Positions 19,901-31,900 of a DNA stretch of 64,000 nucleotides are shown here, one piece after another. The stretch lies in the NCBI GenBank assembly GCA_030549495.1, contig JAUIRK010000097.1, positions 62,001 through 126,000 on the forward strand, read 5' to 3'. Made by a program: the position numbers and the translations under genes. Below the pieces are notes generated by a model. That model was not told the origin of the DNA and searched no databases. It saw nothing but the letters and a program-made list of their open reading frames with translations. Positions within the stretch are counted from its first letter, which is position 1; each line of letters starts with the position of its first letter. The stretch is from Nectonema munidae (taxonomy: Eukaryota; Nematomorpha; Nectonematoida; Nectonematidae).

Positions 19901-22900
19901 TAAAAAATATAGGGCACACTTTGTTATTTAATTGTTAGTCAATTTTTGTTTACCCCTAAAACAAAAAACATCTTATTGGTGAAGTAGACCTTCATAGTGA
20001 GGATTTATTTCAGACGATAAAATATTTGATGTTTCATTCAATGAGTCTTCTTCAAGCGAAGCTTTTTTTATAGTTCAAGAAGTTCATAAGTTGTGTTTAT
20101 TCATAGAGAATTCTATCAAATGTCAAGAAAAATTTATAAAATTTAAACATCAATAAAATATCATGATAAAATTCCAAAGATTCAAACGGATGTTGAACTT
20201 ATTTTTAGTTTGAACTCAACATTTTATATGTTAAATCGTATGCTGAATTTTATCGAATGTGTAAATGAATTTCAGTCCTTTTATTTTTCAGCTGTTGGAG
20301 ACAAAATTTTAAAGATAAAACAAAACTTAAAAAATTACTGATGAAAAATGGGCCATAATCCAAGGTTTGTGCTATTTGCCGACAAGTTTCCAAAGGACAC
20401 AATGTTATTGAGTAAAGAAAAGTATTCTACTTTTGCTAGCCCAAGTTGAAAAGTCACATATCAGAAACTGTTTGAAATTTATTTGAAAAACTTTCATTTT
20501 TTCTAAGCGTTGTTAAAAAATTAGAAATGTATCGAAAAGTATTCGTTTCAGAATTCAACAATAGATTTATGCGGCTTTATATAAATGTATTGTGGACAGG
20601 CTTATTGGCTCCAAAATTTAAGCCTCTATATCAGAAAAAAATTGAGAATACTTTTCTTTTATAATTTAACTCTAATAAAGAAAATACAAGTAGCTTTGAA
20701 ATAAATAGAATAAAAAATCAAGTCAAACAAGAAGTTCAAAATTATTTCAGCTTACAGAAGAGTATGGAGATATTTAACTCCTTAGAATGGTGGTGAGTTA
20801 CAAGTATAAATTTCCTAATATAGCTCGTGTCGCTCTAAAATGGCTGTATGCGCAACAGTAACAACTACACCGAGTGAATGTGTTTTTTCAGTTTGTGGTC
20901 TTGTTAAATCATCATCGGATCGTTCTTGAATGACGAATTAAGTCATTGAAAAGCAAAAGGTTTACATAATAATTATTACAACGTATGAATGAAGTAAACT
21001 TTTTTGAAAATATTTTTTATAAAAAATAATTGCATTAAATTTTGTTTTTCCAGAAAATAAGATGTTTTCACTTGAACGTAAAAAATTTAAATAAAGACAA
21101 TTTTGAGACTAACAAAATGACAGTTAAAGACAGTTACGTGACAGTTGGTTTTTCGGTCTTCTTTAAGGCTTGAAGGTGTTATAAATGTAATTGTGTCTTG
21201 AAGATTATATACGGCATATTAACAGTATATATTAGAACAGCGTTTTTTTTACTGCGGCCCATAGCAAGAACCACAGTTTGCATCGCGACCCATAATACTT
21301 AGGCGTAATAAGAAAAACTCTTATCACTAGTTTCATTTATTCAGCATCGACTATTTATATGTCCTTTCTTTTTTGTCTCGACCCATTTTATTTTTCACAT
21401 GCCCCACTGAAGGGTCGGGACGCACAGTTTGAAAAACGCTGTATTAGAGGATATTGCGTACACTGAGGCTTGAAGGTGTTATATTTATAATTGTGTATCC
21501 TTATATTATTAGAGGATAATGTTACAGTTGGTCAGTTTCGATATTAAGACCTGACAGTTGAACCGCCATCTGAAAAGGTCTTTTCAATAAGTTTGAATAA
21601 GCGGACTTAAAGTTGTTTTAAAACGTGGCAAAACGTTGATATTTTTGAGCTGAATTTTTGAGACGCTAAAACTCCAAAAAAATTAAATTTTAGGATTGTA
21701 CGACGATACCCACATCGAAAGAGTTCACGGGCAGCGTGTTGCCCACTCGACGTTTAGATGCAGCCAATAAATTGACTTTTACTTAAAAAATTTTAACAGA
21801 AACACGTGGGCGTAAGGTCTTTTCTTTACTTGAACATAACACAGAAAGCAACAGCGGAGAGAAGATGTCTGAGAATAAATTGTCCTTACTCTCCAAGCAG
21901 CTGTCGAGTCTCCCTTCGATTTCAGCCAATCCCTTCATCAAGTATTCTCGCTTTAACGGCAAAGTAAGTTGGTGCATGCTTAATTTGTTATTCATTTTAA
22001 TCCATTGTTGTTAGAGCACATCATCAATAATTTACAACTATCGATTACGTTCGACAGGGGACACACCGTCTCACAATTTTTAGACAATATCTACCAAAAT
22101 GATAAAGGCGTGAAAAACCCCTCACTTGTATGACCCAAGTTATGCCGTCATTTATTCTTCTTTGTGATTTGACAAATATACAAATAGGAAATATGTACTG
22201 GGTTTGATTTTAATATAAATAAATTGGGAGAGATAAACAATTAAATTTCTAATATTCATTTTGAGTGGTATTAAATTTGAAGGTTAAAATTTCTCTTTTG
22301 TTGTTGTTGTTGTTGGCCCCTAGATCATACTATCTCTATATGAGTATAATCTATCAGTTCAAAACCAAGCTTTGTTTAAACTGAGAGAGTATTTCCATAA
22401 GAGCAAGTACTCTCAGGAAAAAAGTGTAGAATTTTGGTACACTTTCGCAGCAGCAGCGATAAACCAGTGTAATTTCAGCGAACCCGCAAAAATCCACCAT
22501 AAGGTACTGCTGGCTTTTTGCAGGCTTCTACATATGGCTACAAATATAAAAGCTTCTCTGTCCTATTATATACTGAATTATGTCCATTAGTTTTTGTCTC
22601 GGTATAAAGTGATATTAGAGAAGTCGAAATTACTGCTTTTAGAGATTTTGTTATCATCAATAACTTTTTGCCATTTTGAGAAAGCAAAACTTTTTCTTTT
22701 TGTTGACTTCTGCAATTCAAATGAAGTGGATCATGATGAGTTGCATGCAATAAATTCAAAACTTAGTACATAGGAAAAAATGGCACGAGCCAACAAAAAG
22801 AAAAAGTTTCAACTTCTCAAAATATATTATCCAAAATGACGTTATAAGTTCTTGATGATTTTAAAACAAAACAAAGGAACCCCGTTCACAATTAAGTGAA

Positions 22901-25900
22901 GAAGGATATGAAGAAGAGTATGCACTTATAACGGATGCCAGCATTTGGAACATCATTACATGGTATAGTTCGCAAGAGAAGTTTACTGCAAGTACTTTGC
23001 AATATTTCCTTTCTGGTGATTTCAAGGAGCAGGGCGGGGGGTGGTGAAAAAGTATTTCACTCCACCAATGATTTTAAATTCTATATCTTTTTCATAAAGA
23101 CTTGTTTGACTTGTGAACAGACTTTCCAATTACTTTACTTGTTTTACGGTTGTTGAGTTTCTCAATCACAAATTCTTCTAAAATAAATTTTGAAAATTAT
23201 AAAAAAAAAAGCCCCCGCCCACCTTCTTCAATAATTTTGAGGCCCTGTTCACGTTATACGAGAATACCGCAAATTGTTAAAAATTTCGGAATAGGGAGAG
23301 AGTGGATTTTTTTGATTTAACTCAAAGAATTTTATACCAAAGTATTCATTTTATATTTTATATATAAATTTGTTCTAAGCCTGCACTTTTCTAAGTAAAA
23401 TAATTTTTTTTTTATAAAAAATGAAAATGATGAGGAGACAGGTGATGTGGCCACACAAAGTAAATCCCTTAGTTTTGAAACAAAAGTTTAACAACCTCCA
23501 TTTTACACACCATAAGGAGACAAAGGCCATACTTAAAACACACTATTCGAAAATCAATGCTTTGTCAAAATTTACTGATCCAAAGGATCTTTTAGATTTT
23601 TTAAAAAAACGTTCTTACAATCTTGAAATACAAATTTTTTTTGAAATATTTTAGACAATTTAAAAAAAAATTCAAAAATGTTTTTATATTTATAAAATTC
23701 AATTTTCGTAATATGCATGAAATAGTAGAATTAAAAATAAAAAATTTTAAATTGAAAGGTATTTTCATTTCTTAAATAATTAATTAATATGTTATCGCTC
23801 AAACGATCTTATCGCTTTAAAAGTATCACTCAATCATTTATCGCTCTCAGTGTCTAGGGCGTATATTCGAATACCAGGGTCGTCCAACCTGTGACCAGGT
23901 GGATAAAATGGGGGATGAAAATTTTTTAGGGATCCACACTTTAAATATATGGGCGACAAAAAATGAGAATTATTAGCTAATTTTTGCGAACTTGTTTACA
24001 GTAAATACTATTACCAAAACATTCAAAAATACAGAAATTCTTTAAAACGCTATTCGTCCCTGATAAATAGGACCATATCACAAGCTTATACCATGTAAAG
24101 GTATCGTGGGGTGTTTTCATCGAGAAGCACAATTGCGCCGCTTGTATCGAACTATGAAGAAAGTAGGCTTGATGCGGGATCGAACCCAAGACCTTGAGTT
24201 ATCGAAACCCAGTATCTAACCAACCTTATTCATGCTCCATTTAATAACGATACCAAAGGCGAAACAAAGTAGCCCACAACATCCACGAAAACAACGACAT
24301 GAAGAGAATGGAGCTGCACAAAGATAATACACAGGACCGCTTAAAATCGGAGAACACTGACAAAAATGGCGGGCCCCCAATAATGGGACAAACTGCAAGT
24401 TTTTAAAACAAGTAAAGTGGAGGATTTACTCTACTAGATCTTATTAAAAAGCAATAGTAGGTTTTCTTGGAATCAAAAATATGCGTGCCACGTGTATAAC
24501 ATATGTTATAGTAGATAATTCAAAACTAAGGAACTCCTCAAGCATGATTATAGTTATAAAAAAAATTTATACAGAGAAGCTCAATTACCCTAACTACAAG
24601 TATGCCTCCTTATTAAGATTATAAGTTGTAAACATCCAAATTTTCCCTCTTTCTAAACAATATCGTATATATCTTAACGTTCTTATATCAGGAATCTAAC
24701 TCTACATTTAAAATTAAATCCAATTTTTTGTTTTTAATAGATTATTATGAAACATTGGGATATTGATACGTGCTAGTTTTTAAATGCACTGATGTATCCA
24801 TTTTTAGGATAAAGTTGGAATCGCTACCAAAAAGATCAGCATATACTTTTACGTTTTACAAAATAACTCTTTGCAAATGCTGGAAGATCCTGTTGAAGTT
24901 TGTGTCATAACGAATGCTCGTGTGATTGACTTAATCGGCTTCTCATGTTGGCAATACACAAATGAGGGACGCACGCCACCATTAAAGTTTTTATTTAATT
25001 TTTTTCTGGATTCTTAAGAGTCTTTCTTAAATATCTATTGCATGGATTTAGAGACTTGAATTTGAAGTATCGTTAAACCCAGCTCTTCTTGCCCCATGTG
25101 TGACTAGATTTGTTATCGAAATTAGGCAGGTGATCTACTAAAATTTAACCAATAAAAACCCTTTTTATCAATAGACTTTTGCCAGTCCTTTCATAAGGCT
25201 TTACTTTCATAGTAAGGTATCATAGCATAAAAATATTTTATATTTTTAACTACATATTTTATTGCAAATTGATGATCTGTTAAGGAGTTACAAACCACAT
25301 AAAACACAATAGTATTATGTATAGCAACCAATCAAAAATTCATATCAAATAACTCGTAATAGAATGTAAAAGCCAAATCCTCAAAGAAAGAATACACACT
25401 TGCCTCTCTTTATCACACCAACAAAGCCAAAGGTACATGAAAAACACCACATATGACAACGACAACGCCATCCTTCACCATACTTGCTAAAATAATCTGT
25501 GAAATCAATAACAACCTATAAAATAACATAGCCAAGCACTCACAAATTACCTGTCCAAAGGTAAAATCAATCCACCAATAAAATCATCAACATTCCACCG
25601 CCACTAATGATGGACGCATCCGAACAACTACCATCAATTAAAATAAGCAACTCTCTCACACAGCACTAACACGACCTTTTTCGTTTGTTGCTCGAAATCT
25701 TAGATTATCTTGCCTTGTGTGAGATAGCGTTAATTAATTTTGTTACCTACTTGCATTCATCCTAATATACTATACAGATAAATCTTGCAATCTGTTAAGT
25801 GTAAAATTTTGGTTTTGTTGAATGTAAGCCGTGATAGGCTTCTCAAATTTGTAATTTCAGCCGTGCACACATAACTTCAAATGTATATGAGCTATATACA

Positions 25901-28900
25901 TTCAATGAGCAATAATATATGAATGTTCTCATATTTTGTAAAGCTCTCGTGTCTATCTTTCCATTGCTTGCTAAAATCTCTATAAAATACCTAAGCACTC
26001 CTCTAATGGAAGAAATCTTAGTATTGCACTGATTACACTTATAATAGTGTAGCTAGAAATTTGAACCAAAAAATGCTAACAAATTTTCTAATATGTAGGA
26101 TACACAAAATAAAAATATGAGCACACAGCATAACAATATATGGAGTATTCATTTTGTCATGGGACGTTCTCCATCCTCTCTTCTGGTTGCGCCACTCTAC
26201 ACGCGTACAGAAAAGACCTCATTTACAGAGATTTTAGGCCTACATCTCAATCATTAACACTTTATAGGCTTTTTATTTATATTTTTTTACATAAATTTTT
26301 TATATGCATGAATGATTATTATCTTTAAATCATTTTTTGATGATTATTATCCGTGCAATACTAAATTTTTGGTCCAATTAATCTCTTTAATCGTGTAAGA
26401 TGAAGAATGCAGAAAATGCAGTGTCAAATGACCTTTCAAAAGTATTGCCTTCTTTCATTTTATTTGTAGTTTTTCTTCAATTTTTATTAATATCTCTGCC
26501 TTTTCCCCATATAAATTTGATATCGATTAAAACAGTTTTTAACGTGTATTTATCTCTATCAACCAAATCATTACAACTACAGCATAAAATATATCTTACG
26601 TGCGTTGCATACATTTGACAAAATATAGTGTTAATTTAAATAATATATTAAATAAAAGAAAATGGTATTGAAAATTCGCATTACGTAGAAATTTGTTAAG
26701 ACATATGGCTTTTTGCTTCGCATTAGACATCTTGTGATTAGAGTTGCTCCTTCAACTAAACAAAAAATATTAATAACAATCAAGATGAGATTTCTAACGA
26801 AAACATACACACTAAAAGATTGGTATTTCATATTTTGCATTTCACTAGATTAGTTTCCAAAAATAACTATTGTCAAAAAGACCCACAACATAGGAGAACA
26901 CTTGATATTACCTTGCTACAAAGATATTATATTAGAAGTTCTGAACTTGTAAAGTCGAAGCATATCTTCCTGTCAAACGATACCTTTAGAACGCTAATAG
27001 GAGAGATGTCTGATGGCATGATATCAGACGTGGTTTTAATGATTCTGAATTCGATTTTTAATTTTTTTTGCAATTCGGCTTGATGAAACGATGGATGCTG
27101 CAAACTTAGCTCAGCCTTGCATCTACTTACAATATCTATATGACAAGCACCTGGTAGTAAATTTTTTGTTTTACAAAACTATTATCAGTAGAACCACTGC
27201 AAGAGAAACATTTGACAAAGTAGACAATTTTTTACAGTACATGTTATTAAGACAGAACATCCACTTTGGAGTGTTTATTGACTGTGCTGTAGCAATGCCT
27301 TGTTGTTTTCGTTTTTAGATTTTGATTAAGCAAAAATCTCTAGATGTAATTGGTACCAAATGCGCTATTCATCGCCAAACATTCATCGAATCAAAAATAT
27401 ACCCAATGGGTCGAAAAATGTTCTCAATGAAGTCAAACATTGATCGTCTAATAAAAGCAAATGCCTTCAACTCTTGTTTGTTTTCAGAGTTATGCCAAGA
27501 AAATGATTCCGAATTTGAAAATCATTGAAAATGCACTCACGGTGGCTTTCCAAAGGAAAAGTATCGAAGCGATAATATGGAAAGAAATTAAGCAAATTTA
27601 TCTGACATTAGATTATTCAACAACCCCTCTATCCGATGCAATATTGATTAGAAGCCAAAAGATTTTTTCCAGCCTCTCATCTCTCTAATTGTCAATAGGC
27701 CTGCTTCATATCAAATGAATTGGTTAGGTGGATTGATTACTCAGTACCAAGACGCATTTTTGCTTAAAGTTAAATTTAGACATTTTTAGCAACGAAATGT
27801 TACCAAACTAGATTAGAAACACAGAAATACAAAGAATCGTCTTATAATATTCATATTCTACCTACACATGTATTCAGTTAATAGAGTAAATTGTTTGAAA
27901 ATATCTCTAGGACTCCATAAAATACATGAAAATAAATTATTTGTACTAAGTTTTATTAACAAAAATCTTAAGGAAAGTCTGAGAACATTGCCAACTATTC
28001 AAAGCAATTTTGATATTAAAAAAAACTAAAATATTAAATAAAAAGAATATCTACTAATAAAGATGCTATATATTTGATTTCTGCAATAAAAGACTTGATT
28101 GTTTAAATTATGGCATTTTCCCAACTTGTGTTAATTTAACTCTTTCAGTTACAGTAATCAATAGGGATAAATCTTTTGAAGTATAAAATAAAAGTTTATA
28201 CTTACGAGTATGATAATAAAAGTTTCTTGAATTGTGAACAAGGTAAATTTTTTAACTTTTTAGTTCCGACATTCACCAATTTACGTTGAATGTATTGGAT
28301 GATGGTCACATTGACAAAGACTTACCCAGTTTCGATACGAGAGAAACGATTGCAAAATTTGGCTTTTCCTCTCTCGCTATCATCGAGGTTTTAAATTCCA
28401 CCTTAGTCGTCTCCTACACCAGCAAGCAAACGTTTGTTGTCACCATGTAAGCTCGACCTTTCTATTCAATTTGTTTCGAATTTAATATACCCTCCCTTTC
28501 ATTATCAAAAACTCTTACGCATTTCTACCCCATGCTAATGGAATAGGCTAGAGGTGGCTAACCCATGGCGTACACCCCAATATTAGCCCATTGCAATTCC
28601 CAAAATGGCTCCTTGCACCCTAATATTTCTCTATTACCTTATTTTAAATGTGAAATAAATAACCAATAGTAAAACCATTTTTTCAGAATTCTTTTTATCG
28701 CTTTACAAAAGCCTTATATTTAATGTCAAGGCCAATATTCATTAGATGTAGAAATACATTAAATGCGCTTGCCTTTTTGCATTCGATGCAAGAATATTAA
28801 CTAGAATTTTAGATCTTTTCATGTGAGATGAAGAATAATGTGGAAAAATACTTATACATTGCTCTTTTTGATTAACACTTGATTGGCAATTTGAACGGTC

Positions 28901-31900
28901 TTTTTGATTGGCCAAAAGTAGCTATTAAATGCATGTGTAGTTGATTTTTTTAGATACTATCCCCATGACATGTCATTGCAGTTTGAAGTTGCAAGCTTGG
29001 ATATCACGATGTCTGAAATTCTGGATATTATTTTAAAGAAGCTTGATCGTGAATCAAAACGTACTATTCCGCATTTTTCTATTCCTTTTAAAACGCTAAT
29101 TTTTTGTACCCTTCGCATTACAGATAAATGGTGATTTACTCCTTGAAATTTTTCAACATAATTTGTTTCAAAACTTCTATTCTTATGGCTTCTATATTTA
29201 TAAATAACCTTAGCTAACCTTCTTCTGAATTATAAACTGATATAACGATAATTTTATAATTCGATATAGTGAAGATCGGTCCTTTTTTGTTTTGAAGAGG
29301 AATGGAAAGAATTTTTTGTATTTTTCATATGTTAAAGTGGTGGCTTTGTATTTTTGTAAACTTCCGAGGAAAGTCCATTTAATTTTGAAATAAATAAAAT
29401 AAAACTAATAATAAAATAAATAAATAAAAAAACTCCATTTGTGTATAATTTTTCGACCCCACCTATTTGTAATTTTGCGACTGTAAATTCATTTATGTAT
29501 TATTCCTAACACGGATGACTCCGTCTATTTATATTTATGGGACTTTGACTTTAAAAATTTTTAAGTATATACAACATCAACGTTTGTGTTTTGAATTTTA
29601 TAAGTCTTCAACTGTCCTGAATCTTACACGCGTGTGCATTATGTTGCGCCGTAAGATATTTAATCTATTTTATTCAGCATAATTTTTTTAACATATTGTT
29701 TTATTGATTTGTACTTGTAGTTCAGTGTCTTTCTTATATTTTCTTCAAAAAGACTTCCAAATTTTTGTCTTGGCCAAAACATAGCATTCAAAAACTAAAT
29801 TAATCGTAAATTATTTCTTCAATGTATTTGGTTGACATTTTTTTCCAAAAGCTTTCTACTCATAAACTGCGCATTCTTCCTTTACAAGGTATTAGTGTAA
29901 TAAAAATTTCATTCTTAACTTTATTAAATTTTTCCATGAATTGTAAATGCACAATAAAAAAATAAAAAATTATAACTCTTTCCAAAATCTGAGTCCGAAT
30001 TTGACTATCTTCGACTTTGCCTCCTTGTCGAAACACGCGATTCCACCTACTTCCACTCTACAACCCTTTTTTCCAGTGATTCATGTCTGAGTCCAAAATA
30101 ATTTTGTTTCCTTCGATCTGCATTAAGCCAAGATCATTTGAACTGTTTCTTTATATTGGCGCTTCAATTTGACATTTACGGATCTCTTGATAATGATAAA
30201 TCAGCAGATGAACTTAAAATAAAAATCTCTGAAATCGTTTTAAACTAAAAATGGAGTGTGTAATCTTTGATATTTTTGATTTTCAATAAACTTTATTGTT
30301 TTTGTATATTTTTGTTCGCGTTATGTAAACTTAAATATTTTCCTTTTTATATAACTTAATTTTATTAATATTTAATTAAAAATTAATATTAATTAATTTC
30401 TCTATATAATTAATCCTTGACCAATGGGGACAAAATTTCGAAAAAAATCTTCAAAACTTTGGTCCTCAAAAGGTTAAATAAATTTTAAAAAATCATACTA
30501 GCTAATACAAAAAAATATAATTGATATTTGATTCTTTCAGCGCTAAAAAAGTAAATCACTGAAATGACTTTATATGAAACGGCGGATTAATCTCTTTGGA
30601 TATGTATATTAACTATATACTAAATAAATATTTATGTTATTTCTTGTATTTCCTTAGCATGCTCTATAGTCTATGGCAATAAATGCACAAAAGATCTAAT
30701 GTATATTTGATCTTCTTACAGGTGAGATCTATGATTTGGAGAAGATGGAGGTTCCTGATGTTGCCCTTAATTTATCACAAACCCTACTAAAAATGGCAAC
30801 ACTTGAGTTTTTTCTCAAAAGAAAAAATAGTAAAGCATAATTTTTTTACTTTTTTTTTGTTAAATAATGAGAAATTTGAATATTTAAGGCTCACGCGGTG
30901 ATAACCTCATATTTGAAGGCGAGGAGGATGTTTCAATCATCTACAATGATACAATAGCTTCTTCCAATCCAGAAACCTTTTCCGTTTATCTCATCACGGA
31001 TAGAAAGAATAGGACGAGCGTGTTTCTAGGTCTGTACTTGTTCATCACTGCGTATTCTTTTCATTCTTTTCATCTCCTATTTTTAAAGGCGTCTGCGGAG
31101 ACTACATTGAAGTTTTTCCCATTATAAGTGAAAATCAGAAATTGCCTGATCTCTTTGAGAATGGGAAAATTTTGCACTTGAACATCGTCGATATTTACAA
31201 CTTCAAAATGATTTCTTTAAGCAAGGATCAAAGTAAATTTATTTTTATATCCATTTCTTTGACAAACGTTATGCCTTGCATTTTAAGATCTTTGAATATT
31301 TTAATAATTTAAATAAAAATGAATAATAATTTTTTTGCTTTTTTTAATCCCAGTCTTTCCCCAATGGAAACATATAAATAAGCTTTTAAGAAAAGTTTAA
31401 TTAGAAGTCTATCCTAGTGTAACTACTCGTTAAAAATACAATTGAGTCTAATTATGCTATATCATAAGTTTATTTCCTCTGAGAGAAATTGTAAAATTCA
31501 TAAAGATTTAAACTTAACAAAATCATTGCAATGTAATTCATCTTATTTATTTTAACAAATAATATTTCTATTTTTGTTTTAAAAAAATAATCTCAATTTT
31601 GTTTGTTTTCAAAATCTTTAGGAAGCAAAATCTTTTGCTTCCCTTTTTTCCTCAATTTAATTTGATTTTAAGGTAAGGGTCACACTCAATAATTTCAATT
31701 CATTTTTGGTATAAAATTCTAAAATATATGACAAATGTATTCAAAATAATTGGAAAAAACATAGAAACACAAATGACTATAACCAAAATTTTATCGTAAT
31801 ACAAACTTAAAGTAATTGCATATTGTGACGTTGACTGACTTGTGTATTAGAGTACGAGAAATTCTTTACACGCCAAAACATACTTGTGCTTGCTTGCACC

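Noticed and set aside
24216-24398. Cys-rich 60-codon - strand frame in Sin1 intron 2
   Set aside because: Starts within the SINE and shows no metal-binding spacing or homologue.
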